Assembly: GCA_913046335.1 (NCBI GenBank)
Contig: CAJWSU010000001.1
Span: forward strand, 184,409-248,408
From: TMED109 sp002684605
GTDB lineage: Bacteria; Pseudomonadota; Alphaproteobacteria; TMED109
DNA length: 64,000 nt
Direction: 5' to 3'
Part shown: positions 8,918 to 18,223 of the stretch, piece by piece
Layout: each line of letters begins with the position of its first letter
How positions within the stretch are numbered: position 1 is the stretch's first letter
The notes under the pieces: generated by a model
Told to the model about the DNA's origin: nothing
The model's database searches: none
Seen by the model: only the letters and a program-made list of their open reading frames with translations
Position numbers and translations under genes: made by a program

Positions 8918-9913
8918 ATGATAATTCCAAAAGATATAGATTGTATAGAAATAACTAAACCAGGAGGTCCTGAAAATCTTTTATTAGTTAAAAGAGAAAT
9001 GCCAAAAATAAATTTAGGCGAAGTACTCATAAGAGTTAAGGCAGCAGGAGTAAATCGTCCTGACGTAATGCAAAGAAAAGGTCTTTATCCTCCACCTCCA
9101 GGAGCAAGCGATATTCCTGGATTAGAAATTTCTGGAGAAATAGTAGAAATTAATTCTAAAAATACTAAATTTGAGTTAGGTGATAAAGTATGTGCATTAG
9201 TTTCAGGAGGCGGATACTCATCCTATTGCAGTGCACCTATACAACAAACTTTACCCATACCTAATGGATTATCATTTATACAAGCTGCTGCAATTCCTGA
9301 AACTTTCTTTACCGTATGGACCAATGTATTTGATAGAGGAAATTTATCTAAAGAAGATACAATATTAATACATGGCGGTACAAGTGGGATTGGAACAACA
9401 GCTATACAATTAGCGAAATGTTTTGGGGCTAAAGTGTTTTCTACAGCAGGAACAGATGAAAAATGCATAAAAGCAAAAGAATTAGGAGCAGAACTATCAA
9501 TTAATTATAAAAAAGAAGATTTTGAAGAAAAGGTAAATGATTACACTAATAATAAAGGTGTAAATATAGTCTTAGATATGATAGGAGCAGAGTATTTTGA
9601 TAAAAATTTAAGTATTCTTAAGGTAAATGGAAAATTAGTAATAATTGCGTTCCAAAGCGGCTTTCAAAAGAATTTGAATTTACTTCCTATTTTAAGTAAA
9701 AGATTAACAGTGACTGGATCAACTTTAAGACCTCGTACTCCTGATGAAAAAGGACTAATTGCAAATAGTCTTTATAAGAAAGTATGGCCATTAATAGAAA
9801 AAGGTTTAGTAATGCCTCAGATTTATGGTACTTACAAATTAGAAGATGCTAATAAAGCACATACTTTAATGGAATCTAGCCAGCATATTGGAAAAATAGT
9901 TCTAACTGTATAA
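8918..9913 (+). CDS. NAD(P)H quinone oxidoreductase, PIG3-type MDR
   Basis: 331-residue medium-chain dehydrogenase/reductase without zinc ligands. The N-terminal GroES-like domain carries VKAAGVNRPDVMQRKGLYPPPPG, typical of the quinone oxidoreductase/PIG3 branch. The Rossmann domain has the NADPH-binding GGTSGIGTTAIQLAK (about 146-160). It is predicted to reduce quinones or enones with NADPH in the cytoplasm. The gene stands 39 bp ahead of trcR on the same strand. Confidence 0.9.
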   Translation: MIIPKDIDCIEITKPGGPENLLLVKREMPKINLGEVLIRVKAAGVNRPDVMQRKGLYPPPPGASDIPGLEISGEIVEINSKNTKFELGDKVCALVSGGGYSSYCSAPIQQTLPIPNGLSFIQAAAIPETFFTVWTNVFDRGNLSKEDTILIHGGTSGIGTTAIQLAKCFGAKVFSTAGTDEKCIKAKELGAELSINYKKEDFEEKVNDYTNNKGVNIVLDMIGAEYFDKNLSILKVNGKLVIIAFQSGFQKNLNLLPILSKRLTVTGSTLRPRTPDEKGLIANSLYKKVWPLIEKGLVMPQIYGTYKLEDANKAHTLMESSQHIGKIVLTV

Positions 9914-9952
9914 ATTTTAGAGTAATATTAATATAAAAATAGGAGATAAATT

Positions 9953-10645
9953 ATGACGCTGCCTTTAATGCCTCAAGCTACTGCAGTTTGGCTTATAGAA
10001 AACACAGCTCTTTCATTTCAACAAGTAGGAGACTTTTGTGGACTTCATGTATTAGAAGTACAAGGGATAGCAGATGAAGAAGCTGCATATAGTATAAAAG
10101 CTAAAAATCCTATTACCAGCGGTGAACTTACAGCTATAAATATAAAAGAATGTGAGGAAGATAATACTAAACCTCTAGTACTTGCTAAACTAAGTATTTC
10201 TATTTCTTCAAAAAAGAAAAAAGCTCCAAGGTATACTCCTCTATCTAGAAGACAAGATAGACCTAATGCAATTTCTTGGGTTATAAAATTTCACCCTGAA
10301 ATGTCTGACGGTCAAATTTCTAAATTAATTGGAACAACTAAATTTACCATAACCCAAATTAGAGAAAGAACCCACTGGAACATCTCAAATGTATCTCCTA
10401 AAGATCCAGTTATGCTAGGCTTATGCAAGCAAAATGAACTTGCAAGTGCTATAAGCAAGGCAAGAAGGTCATCGAGGTGGAAAACTATGCAAGAAAATAG
10501 AGATGATAGCAAAGATACGGTTAATACAGGCTTAAATTATGGGTTAGTGAGAAAAGAAGATCATATTGAAAAAGATTTAAATGTTTTAGAAGAAAATGAT
10601 ATTAATAGCTTATTTCAAAAAATAGCATCTCCTGAGAAAAGATAA
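9953..10645 (+). CDS. trcR: Cell-cycle transcriptional regulator TrcR (DUF1013)
   Basis: 230-residue protein beginning MTLPLMPQATAVWLIENTAL, the highly conserved DUF1013 N-terminus, with a helix-turn-helix-like segment (LSFQQVGDFCGLHVLEVQGIAD) and a second one in the middle (SDGQISKLIGTTKFTITQIRER). In Caulobacter this family is described as a cell-cycle transcriptional regulator, and it is nearly universal in Alphaproteobacteria. It is followed 20 bp later by hldE. An AGGAGATAAATT ribosome site supports the start. Confidence 0.9.
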   Translation: MTLPLMPQATAVWLIENTALSFQQVGDFCGLHVLEVQGIADEEAAYSIKAKNPITSGELTAINIKECEEDNTKPLVLAKLSISISSKKKKAPRYTPLSRRQDRPNAISWVIKFHPEMSDGQISKLIGTTKFTITQIRERTHWNISNVSPKDPVMLGLCKQNELASAISKARRSSRWKTMQENRDDSKDTVNTGLNYGLVRKEDHIEKDLNVLEENDINSLFQKIASPEKR

Positions 10646-10665
10646 AGTGGGTATAGATAAATTTT

Positions 10666-12123
10666 ATGATTGACCATTCTAAGCTTAGACATATTGTTAA
10701 AAATATACAGAATAAAAAAATCTTAGTTCTTGGTGATATTATGTTAGATCAATATATATATGGGTCTGTAGATAGAATATCACCAGAAGCTCCAATTCCT
10801 ATCATAAATATAAAAAAAAATAGTGATGCAATAGGTGGAGCAGGAAATGTTTTAAAGAATTTAAATTCCTTAAATATTAAAACCTCATTTATATCTATAA
10901 TAGGAAATGATACAGCAGGAAAAACACTAAAAAAATATATAGAAAAACTTAAAAATATAGAATACGCATTACTAATAGATAAAAATAGAAAAACCTCATG
11001 TAAAACTAGGTATATAGCTGATGGGCAACAACTTTTTAGAGCAGATGATGAAACAATAGATTCTTTAGATAAAGCCTTAAAAGAAAAAATATTCAATTAT
11101 TTTGAGCTCTTTATTAAACAAACAGATATAATTATCTTTTCTGACTATGGAAAAGGTATTTTTATAGATACGAATTTTTGTCAAAAACTTATTAAAATTG
11201 CCTTAAAAAAGAATAAAAAAATAATTGTTGATCCAAAAGGAAATAATTTTCAAAAATATGAAGGTGCTTTCTTTATTACTCCCAACACAAAGGAGGCATT
11301 TAATGCCACAAAAATTAATCCTATAAATAATACCTTAGCAGAAAAATGTGGAAAATTTATTATTAAAAATAATTGGTCAGAAAATGTTCTTCTTACAAGA
11401 GGATCAAATGGCTTATCTATTATTCAAAATAAAAAAATAGATCATATAAAGTCTAATACTGAGGAGGTATTTGATGTCACAGGTGCTGGAGATACTGTAA
11501 TATCACTATTTTCTGCATCAATAGCAGCTGGAAATGATTACATAGAATCTGCTCATTTTGCTAATATTGGGGCTAGTGTAGTTGTAAAAAAATTAGGAAC
11601 CACTTCTTTAACAAGTGAAGAGCTTTTAAACTCAGTAGAATCTTTAAAACCATACAAAATTTTAAATAAAAATAGCATTATAAATAAAGTTAAAAGCTGG
11701 AAAAATAATAAACTAACAGTAGGCTTTACCAATGGCTGTTTTGACTTAATTCATTCAGGGCACATCGATATGTTTATAAAAGCTGCCGAGTCTTGTGATC
11801 GTTTAATAATAGGAATTAATACTGATCAATCAATTAAAAGGTTGAAAGGGGAAAAAAGACCAATATTGAATCTTGAAGCACGACAAAAAATAGTTGCCTC
11901 ACTAGATATGGTGGATGCAGTAATTTGCTTTGAAGAAGACACACCAATAAAATTAATAAAACATATTAAACCTAATTTTTTATTTAAAGGTGCTGATTAT
12001 AAAATTGAGGAAATCATTGGAGCAGAGTACATAAAAAGTATAGGTGGAAAAACTATAAGAATTAAACTAACAAAAAATCAAAGCACTACTAGATTAATAG
12101 ATATGTTAAATGGCAGCAATTAA
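10666..12123 (+). CDS. hldE: Bifunctional heptose 7-phosphate kinase / heptose 1-phosphate adenylyltransferase
   Basis: 485 residues with two fused domains. The PfkB/ribokinase-like kinase (1 to about 320) shows GGAGNVLKNL (57-66) and the catalytic DVTGAGDT (270-277). The nucleotidyltransferase (from about 350) has FTNGCFDLIHSGH (354-366) with the HxGH motif. Together they make ADP-D-glycero-beta-D-manno-heptose precursors for the LPS inner core. This agrees with the lptF/G/D genes in the window and implies heptose-containing LPS. Confidence 0.95.
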   Translation: MIDHSKLRHIVKNIQNKKILVLGDIMLDQYIYGSVDRISPEAPIPIINIKKNSDAIGGAGNVLKNLNSLNIKTSFISIIGNDTAGKTLKKYIEKLKNIEYALLIDKNRKTSCKTRYIADGQQLFRADDETIDSLDKALKEKIFNYFELFIKQTDIIIFSDYGKGIFIDTNFCQKLIKIALKKNKKIIVDPKGNNFQKYEGAFFITPNTKEAFNATKINPINNTLAEKCGKFIIKNNWSENVLLTRGSNGLSIIQNKKIDHIKSNTEEVFDVTGAGDTVISLFSASIAAGNDYIESAHFANIGASVVVKKLGTTSLTSEELLNSVESLKPYKILNKNSIINKVKSWKNNKLTVGFTNGCFDLIHSGHIDMFIKAAESCDRLIIGINTDQSIKRLKGEKRPILNLEARQKIVASLDMVDAVICFEEDTPIKLIKHIKPNFLFKGADYKIEEIIGAEYIKSIGGKTIRIKLTKNQSTTRLIDMLNGSN

Positions 12124-12155
12124 ATTATTTTTTAAAATAAAAGTTTATAATAATA

Positions 12156-13142
12156 ATGCATAAAGCTCCCGGTTTAAAAATTATAATTATAACATTTATT
12201 ATATTTTTATTTTCTATAGCATTATATATAATATGGTATTTTCAAATAGAAAAAATTTCTGCTCAAGAATTAAAGTCTATACAAAACCAATTATTAAACA
12301 AAAATATTAATTTTACCTGGGAACAGGAATATAAATCTGGTTTCCCATATCGGATTGAAAAAGAATTAAATAATATCAATATTAAATTTAAAAATATAAA
12401 CCTGAGCACAGAAAAATTAAAAATAATTTATCAACCATGGAATAAAAACCATGTAATTTTCTTAATACCAAATAATATTACTATACAGTATGGCCAAGAA
12501 AGAATTATAGTTAATAATTCAAAACTTTTAGCTTCTTTAATTATTGATAAATTTTTTCATATAAACGCATCTATCGTATCAGATGAAATAAGTTTCAATT
12601 TTTTAAAAAAAAATTATGACTTTAATAAAGTTGAAATGCATTTAAAAACGAGTGATGAAGATGAATTAAGATTTGCTATTTTAGCAGATAAATTACTTTT
12701 GCCTCCATTATTTATCAAAAAAAATATAATCAATGCATTATATATTGATGGAGACCTTATAAACTATAAAAATTTTGATATTAATAGTTATTATAGTTGG
12801 CTTTATAAAGAAGGAGGAATAAATATTAAAAATTTTAAACTCGCTTTTAATGAAACAAATTTAAATGGGAATGCATTCTTAAGTTTAGATAAAAATTTTG
12901 ATATTCAGAGTACTCTTTCTATGTACTCAAATAATCTCGATAATATGTTTGCTCTTTTAGAACAAGATAAATTTATATCTAAAAATACTTTAAAAAAAGC
13001 AAGCCTAATAATAAAAGCTATAGAAGTTACCTCGGAATTATCTAATCAGAAGGCTACTTTTTCTATTAATATTCGAAGTGGCTACTTATATTTAATGGGA
13101 ATTAAATTAATAGAAGTTCCAAATTTAAAAAGTTTTTTATAA
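12156..13142 (+). CDS. DUF2125 membrane-anchored protein
   Basis: 328 residues with one N-terminal membrane segment (about 8-30) and a periplasmic body. Near the N-terminus it has YKSGFPYRIEKELNNI, matching the GFPFR-like motif of DUF2125, an alphaproteobacterial family of unknown function that often sits beside prephenate dehydrogenase, as here. It ends one base before the stop codon of the convergent dehydrogenase gene. Confidence 0.72.
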   Translation: MHKAPGLKIIIITFIIFLFSIALYIIWYFQIEKISAQELKSIQNQLLNKNINFTWEQEYKSGFPYRIEKELNNINIKFKNINLSTEKLKIIYQPWNKNHVIFLIPNNITIQYGQERIIVNNSKLLASLIIDKFFHINASIVSDEISFNFLKKNYDFNKVEMHLKTSDEDELRFAILADKLLLPPLFIKKNIINALYIDGDLINYKNFDINSYYSWLYKEGGINIKNFKLAFNETNLNGNAFLSLDKNFDIQSTLSMYSNNLDNMFALLEQDKFISKNTLKKASLIIKAIEVTSELSNQKATFSINIRSGYLYLMGIKLIEVPNLKSFL

Positions 13143-13143
13143 A

Positions 13144-14031
13144 CTATTCTTGTTCTTCTGATATAATACCTTTTCTAATATCCCTAGTTTTTGAGAATAA
13201 TTTCTCTAAAGCATCTCCATCTTTCCATCTAATACTTTTTTGTAAAGCCGTTAAATCTTCTATAAATCGGCCTAACATTTCTAAAACTGCACCACTATTA
13301 TTCAAAAAAACATCTCTCCACATCACAGGATCAGAAGCGGCAATTCTTGTGAAGTCTCTGAATCCACCAGCAGAATATTTTATAACTTCAGTTTTCAATT
13401 GGTCTTCTAATTCTGTTACTGTTCCTACTATAGAATAAGCAACTAAATGTGGAATATGCGATGTTATCGCAAGAACTCTATCATGATACTCAGCATCCAT
13501 AATCGTGACTTTCATTCCTGCCTGTTGCCATATATAATCAACTTTTTTTATTGCATCCTTCGATGTATTTTTAGTCGGAGTTAATATGCACCATCTTCCT
13601 TTAAAAAGTTCTTCAAAACCAGACTCAGGGCCTGAATTTTCAGTTCCTGCAATAGGATGTCCTGGTACAAAATGAACACCTTTTGGTAATACTGGACTTA
13701 TAGAATCTATAAGTCCTTTTTTTATAGAACCAACATCTGTAATAATAGCACCACTTTTTAATGAACTTGCAAACTCTTGGACAAGACTGCTCATTACACC
13801 TACAGGAACTCCGAGTATAATTAAGTCAGAGTTTTTTACGGATTGTTTAATATCATCATATATATAGTCAGCTATATTTAAGTCTTTAATTTTTAAAAGT
13901 GTTTGTTTTCTTCTAGAGTAAGCACATATTTCCTTCGCTAATGATTTAGATTTAAAAACTCTAGCTAAAGAAGAGTTGATTAATCCAAATCCTATAAATG
14001 TTACTCTATTAAAAGTAAAAAATTTATCCAT
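13144..14031 (-). CDS. tyrA: Prephenate/arogenate dehydrogenase
   Basis: 295-residue TyrA family enzyme for tyrosine synthesis. The N-terminal nucleotide-binding loop reads FIGFGLINSSLAR, so the third glycine of GxGxxG is Asn. Other marks are GHPIAGTENSGPESG and the catalytic-region SHIPHLVAYS. The frame is open to 14067, but the ATG at 14031 has an AAGGAA ribosome site and gives the normal N-terminus; the longer form would overlap the chorismate mutase gene. Both genes lie in one minus-strand unit of aromatic amino acid synthesis. Preference for prephenate or arogenate cannot be decided here. Confidence 0.92.
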   Translation of the reverse strand: MDKFFTFNRVTFIGFGLINSSLARVFKSKSLAKEICAYSRRKQTLLKIKDLNIADYIYDDIKQSVKNSDLIILGVPVGVMSSLVQEFASSLKSGAIITDVGSIKKGLIDSISPVLPKGVHFVPGHPIAGTENSGPESGFEELFKGRWCILTPTKNTSKDAIKKVDYIWQQAGMKVTIMDAEYHDRVLAITSHIPHLVAYSIVGTVTELEDQLKTEVIKYSAGGFRDFTRIAASDPVMWRDVFLNNSGAVLEMLGRFIEDLTALQKSIRWKDGDALEKLFSKTRDIRKGIISEEQE

Positions 14032-14041
14032 CTTAAGTTCC

Positions 14042-14875
14042 TTATTGAAAAACAGCATATACACCAATAATTTTTAAACTAGCATTAAGGTTTAGTTTAT
14101 TGTTTTCTATAACCTTTATTTTATCTTCTATTTCTTCTTCAGTAATTGCCTTAGATGCAAAAATAATTATAGATTTATTAGATTCTATAGCTCTTACTGC
14201 AATAATAGTATAATTATCTGACGATAAGAGTGAAGTATATTGTTGTACCTCTTTTGATTTAGTCTCTATTGTAGCTAAAATAATATTTTTATCTGCATAT
14301 TCTATATTTTGTTTGCCTAGAATTAATGCCTGAGGAATTCCAATATAATTTTCTGAAATACTTCCTATTACAAAAATATTCGTAAAACACTTAAATTTTA
14401 CCCACCAATCATTGTCATTACTCGGATAAGGTAAAATTGATATATCTACCTCATTCTTATCTAAGCTTTTCATAGATTCTAAAGCCGTCTTAGCCTTTTT
14501 CTTTTTTATTTCTCTACCAAAATGATTATTCACTATTTTTTCTAACGTATAACTAAAACTTAAATTTAACTCTGCTTGCATAGCAATATATGAAGATATT
14601 AAATTCCTCCATATATTAATCAAAGAATTCTTAGATAAATTACCTTTATGCCTATGAATAATCCTTTTTAATATTTCATGTTCTCTTGCTGGTCTATAAA
14701 CTGTTATGTTAGATTCTTTAGATTTTTTCTTTTCTTCAACCACCTTTTCAACTACTTCTGCTCTTTCAATTAATAAGTCATGGATTTTATTATCTATTCT
14801 ATCTATATTTTCCCTAATTGTTTTTAGTGGATTTTTTGATGTAGAACTATTACCTATAGATTTTTTAAGGGACAT
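14042..14875 (-). CDS. Chorismate mutase with a divergent C-terminal domain
   Basis: 277 residues. Residues about 18-105 are an AroQ-type chorismate mutase: IRENIDRIDNKIHDLLIERA, then VYRPAREHEILKRI and an IWRNLISSYIAMQ helix. The remaining ~170 residues resemble, in length and strand pattern, a degenerate prephenate-dehydratase/ACT-like part of a PheA protein, but I see no TRF dehydratase motif. I therefore call only chorismate mutase activity. It lies 10 bp upstream of tyrA, so the pair channels chorismate to prephenate and on to tyrosine. Confidence 0.85.
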   Translation of the reverse strand: MSLKKSIGNSSTSKNPLKTIRENIDRIDNKIHDLLIERAEVVEKVVEEKKKSKESNITVYRPAREHEILKRIIHRHKGNLSKNSLINIWRNLISSYIAMQAELNLSFSYTLEKIVNNHFGREIKKKKAKTALESMKSLDKNEVDISILPYPSNDNDWWVKFKCFTNIFVIGSISENYIGIPQALILGKQNIEYADKNIILATIETKSKEVQQYTSLLSSDNYTIIAVRAIESNKSIIIFASKAITEEEIEDKIKVIENNKLNLNASLKIIGVYAVFQ

Positions 14876-15042
14876 AACTTGATTCCAAAATTATTTAAAC
14901 TATTAATTAATGTATATATTATTAATATAAAAAAAACCATTGGCATATAATAATTACAATTGCTAAAATATATATTCATTAAAATATGTTACTAGTATAT
15001 TTTAATAATGAAAATAAAATAAAGAGATAAAAAATTAATAAT

Positions 15043-16158
15043 ATTATAGGCAATATACAAAAACAATTTGGCCCAATTAAGCTAAGCCTTGAAGGTGGAC
15101 AAACTTTAAAAGAAACAACCTTAGCTTACAGTACTTGGGGAGCATTAAATAAAGAGAAATCTAATGCTATACTAATTTGCCACGCTTTAACAGGCGACCA
15201 ATTTGTTACTGGAAAAAACCCTGTTACAAATAGAAATGGTTGGTGGGAAAATATAGTTGGACCAAATAAAATATTTGATACGAATAAATATTTCATTATT
15301 TGCTCTAATATTTTGGGAGGTTGCATGGGTACAACTGGGCCCTCCTCTATAAATAAACAAGAAGATATTGAATATGGCATGAAATTTCCTATTTTTACTA
15401 TCAAAGATATGGTCAATTTGCAGCTTGCATTAATTGACAGCCTAAATATTGAACAATTATTTTCAGTAGTAGGTGGTTCTATGGGAGGAATGCAGGCTCT
15501 AGAATGGGCTTCTAGCTATCCAGAAAGAGTGTATTCCGCTATTCCTATAGCAACTTCTTATAGACATTCTGCACAAAATATTGCTTTTCATGAAGTGGGT
15601 AGACAGGCTATAATGAATGATCCTAATTGGCAAAAAGGTAATTACTATAATACAAAGAATAAGCCACGCCATGGCTTATCTGTTGCTAGAATGATAGCTC
15701 ATATAACTTATCTATCTGAAGGAGCTTTTCAAGAAAAATTTGGAAGAGATATGCAAAGTAAAGTCTTATCATGGGGTTTTGATGCAGATTTTCAAGTTGA
15801 GAGCTATTTAAGACATCAAGGTATATCATTTGTTGATCGTTTTGACGCTAATAGTTACTTATATATAACAAGGGCAATGGATTATTTTGACCTTTCACAC
15901 TCCTACGATGGAGATTTATTTCTAGCTTTTAAAAACACTAAGTGCAAATTACTCATAGTATCTTTTACAAGTGATTGGCTTTTTCCTAGCTCAGAAAGCT
16001 TGGCAATAGTAAAGGCGTTAAATAAAACTGCAGCAGATGTGAGTTTTGTAGAAGTCAATTCTGACAAAGGACATGATAGTTTTCTTTTAGAAGTGAAAGA
16101 TTTTTATAAAATACTCAGTGGCTTTATATCTGGAGCTGCAAGAAAAAAAGGTATATAA
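15043..16158 (+). CDS. metX: Homoserine O-acetyltransferase (5' end uncertain)
   Basis: Alpha/beta hydrolase-fold MetX for methionine synthesis. Clear family sequence begins near 15061 (KQFGPIKLSLEGGQTL), continues through LAYSTWGALN and ICHALTGDQF, and includes the nucleophile elbow GGSMGGMQALEWA and the C-terminal DKGHDSFLLE. There is no in-frame ATG, GTG or TTG between the stop at 15040-15042 and the first conserved residues; the first in-frame ATG, at 15325 (GGCMGTTG), is inside the fold and far too late. The given start is only the upstream limit of the open frame; ATT at 15076 is one possible rare start. An indel in the AAAA run at 15060-15063 is another explanation. It is followed by metW. 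Confidence 0.88.
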   Translation: MIGNIQKQFGPIKLSLEGGQTLKETTLAYSTWGALNKEKSNAILICHALTGDQFVTGKNPVTNRNGWWENIVGPNKIFDTNKYFIICSNILGGCMGTTGPSSINKQEDIEYGMKFPIFTIKDMVNLQLALIDSLNIEQLFSVVGGSMGGMQALEWASSYPERVYSAIPIATSYRHSAQNIAFHEVGRQAIMNDPNWQKGNYYNTKNKPRHGLSVARMIAHITYLSEGAFQEKFGRDMQSKVLSWGFDADFQVESYLRHQGISFVDRFDANSYLYITRAMDYFDLSHSYDGDLFLAFKNTKCKLLIVSFTSDWLFPSSESLAIVKALNKTAADVSFVEVNSDKGHDSFLLEVKDFYKILSGFISGAARKKGI

Positions 16159-16162
16159 ATTA

Positions 16163-16774
16163 ATGTCGAAAAATTTAAATGAAAACTTAATATCCTCACT
16201 AATAGATAGAAATTCTAAAGTTCTAGATATTGGATGCGGTAATGGTGACCTTCTCTTCCATTTAGAAAAGGTTAAGAAAATTAATGGTCAAGGAATAGAG
16301 ATAAGTCCAAATGGTGTACAAGAGTCAGTTTCTAAAGGGCTATCAGTTATTCAGGGTGATGCAGATATTGATTTGGCAAGCTTTCCTGATAATGCCTTTG
16401 ATGTGGTGATTTTAAGTCACACCCTACAAGCTACTCATAAACCTAAAGAAGTACTGATAGAAATGCTTAGAATAGGAAAAAAATGCATTATCTCAATACC
16501 TAATTTTGGCTATTGGAAATATAGAATACAAATGTTATTTATTGGTGTTATGCCAGTTTCAAAAACATTATCAGAACCGTGGTATGCTACAGGTAATATT
16601 CATTTATGTACTTTAAAAGATTTCATAGAACTTTGTGAATTGTTAAATATTTCTATTAATGAAGCCTTTAGAAATACAACTCATAGTATTAAAAAAATTA
16701 ATAGGCCTAATAGCTATTTAAATAACTTATTATCTATTGAAGGGATATTCGTACTATCAAATAATTTAAATTAA
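16163..16774 (+). CDS. metW: Methionine biosynthesis protein MetW
   Basis: 203-residue class I methyltransferase-like protein with motif I VLDIGCGNGDLLFHL (about 22-36) and the MetW-like ISIPNFGYWKYRIQML. MetW accompanies MetX in many Alphaproteobacteria and is needed for or supports homoserine acetylation. The open frame reaches back to 16118 inside metX, but the ATG at 16163, four bases after the metX stop and with AAAAAAAGG upstream, gives the standard N-terminus. It ends directly against the stop codon of the convergent amidase gene. Confidence 0.92.
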   Translation: MSKNLNENLISSLIDRNSKVLDIGCGNGDLLFHLEKVKKINGQGIEISPNGVQESVSKGLSVIQGDADIDLASFPDNAFDVVILSHTLQATHKPKEVLIEMLRIGKKCIISIPNFGYWKYRIQMLFIGVMPVSKTLSEPWYATGNIHLCTLKDFIELCELLNISINEAFRNTTHSIKKINRPNSYLNNLLSIEGIFVLSNNLN

Positions 16775-17875
16775 TCAATTCTTAGACTCAAAATACTCTT
16801 CTATAACTAATGCTATTGTATCCATTAATTTTTCTTGAAATTTTATATCCTTTAACTTCTTCAAATCATTATTATTAGATAGAAAGCCCATTTCAATTAA
16901 TACCGAAGGAACATCTGGAGCCTTAAGTACTGCAAACCCAGCTTGTCTATGAGGTCGCCTAAGTAGATTAATTTTATTTTTTTTTAATTTATCTACAAAT
17001 AATTCTGCAAATGCTATTGAACTATTTTTTGTTTCACGTCTACTTAAATCTATCAATATATCTGATACCGCTTTATCTAATTCACCTAAATCTAGCCCAG
17101 CAATGAGATCTGATTTATTTTCTCTGTCCGCAAGAGCTTGAGCTAATTTATCTGATGCTTTTTCAGATAAAGAATAAATACTAGTTCCACTTGTATTTTT
17201 ATTTTGAGTTGAATCAGCGTGTATAGATATAAAAAGGTCTGGAGATTTACTTCTAGCATATTTGACTCTATTTTTTAGCCTGACATAATAGTCAGATGTT
17301 CTAGTTAAAAATACTTTAAAAGATTTTTTTTCTAGTTTTTTCTTTAAAATTTTTGCAGCCATTAAGGTTAGATCTTTTTCTTTAATATTTCTTCTAATAG
17401 CTCCTGGATCTGAACCTCCATGACCTGCATCAATGATAATTATTTTTTTATTATTTATATTATTAGAAGATTTTTTTAAATTAATTTTTAAATTAATAAC
17501 TGATATATGAGTTCCATTTTGTTTTATAATATAAGTTTTACTTAATTTAATGACCGTTTTTTTTAGATCAAAAACTAGCCTAGATGTATTGTTTTCTTTT
17601 GAAGCTCTAATCTTTTCAAGATGTTTAAAATTAAAAGTGTTTTTAGAAAAATTATCAATATTTTTAACATCTATTACTAATCTTGAAGGTTTATTCAAGA
17701 GAAAAGCATTTAAAGATAAAACATTCTTACTAGTAAGAATAAGACGGATATTATCATTTGACTCATATATATTTATATCTAATTTTTTTGCATAAGAATA
17801 ACCTAATGTAGATATAAATAATAAAATACTAAGTGTAAAAATTATTACTTTAATGATTTTCATTACATTAAACAT
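16775..17875 (-). CDS. amiC: N-acetylmuramoyl-L-alanine amidase, AmiC type
   Basis: 366 residues: signal peptide (to about residue 30), an AMIN domain (about 32-125), and an Amidase_3 domain (about 145-362). Zinc and catalytic motifs are IIIDAGHGGSDPGAI, KEKDLTL (Glu), SIHADS (His) and IEMGFLSN (catalytic Glu). It cleaves the amide between MurNAc and the peptide stem during cell separation in the periplasm. Translation may start at 17875 or at the Met four residues further in. It is divergent from rne. Confidence 0.93.
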   Translation of the reverse strand: MFNVMKIIKVIIFTLSILLFISTLGYSYAKKLDINIYESNDNIRLILTSKNVLSLNAFLLNKPSRLVIDVKNIDNFSKNTFNFKHLEKIRASKENNTSRLVFDLKKTVIKLSKTYIIKQNGTHISVINLKINLKKSSNNINNKKIIIIDAGHGGSDPGAIRRNIKEKDLTLMAAKILKKKLEKKSFKVFLTRTSDYYVRLKNRVKYARSKSPDLFISIHADSTQNKNTSGTSIYSLSEKASDKLAQALADRENKSDLIAGLDLGELDKAVSDILIDLSRRETKNSSIAFAELFVDKLKKNKINLLRRPHRQAGFAVLKAPDVPSVLIEMGFLSNNNDLKKLKDIKFQEKLMDTIALVIEEYFESKN

Positions 17876-18223
17876 CTAATTACCTTAAAAAATATTATTT
17901 ATTTTAATAAGCTGTTTTACAAAATGTATTCATTGTTATACACATATACAATATAAAACGAAGTAAAATAAAAAAATATAATTAAAAATAAACATTAATA
18001 AAAAAATATAAAGATTTCTTTCAAGGTATCATAATGGTTTTAAATACAGAAAATTATAATAGTAACAAATATATTTACAAAGATGAGATCAACAAATCTC
18101 ATTATGATATTTTTTTTAAAAACTTATGTCTGCAATTATGCAAAAGCAGATTATTAATTAATGCTAGTAATAAATTTAATATTTTAATAAATAAATTTAT
18201 ATTAGCTTGGAGCTATAGAAACA
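17876..18223. other. Divergent intergenic region with a likely rne leader
   Basis: 348 bp between amiC and rne, the longest stretch here without a recognised gene. A perfect stem ATGAGAT/ATCTCAT with loop CAACAA lies at 18083-18102, followed by a run of eight T at 18110-18117. A second weak stem, TCTGC/GCAGA, is near 18129-18149. An open frame of 83 codons from 18034 runs into rne but looks like chance: it is Asn/Lys/Ile-rich without family features. In E. coli a long structured rne leader mediates autoregulation; a similar role here is inference only. Confidence 0.5.
18083..18117 (+). terminator. Possible attenuator-like hairpin upstream of rne
   Basis: A 7-bp stem (ATGAGAT at 18083-18089, ATCTCAT at 18096-18102; a G-T pair may extend it) is followed, after seven bases, by T8. 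The stem is AT-rich and the T run does not abut it, so it is a weak intrinsic-terminator candidate. Its place about 105 bases ahead of the rne start would suit attenuation or an RNase E cleavage site. Confidence 0.3.

Noticed and set aside
14876..15042. Possible SAM riboswitch ahead of metX
   Set aside because: Alphaproteobacterial metX genes often carry one, but I could not place the conserved pseudoknot pairs of SAM-II; only AT-rich sequence is seen.
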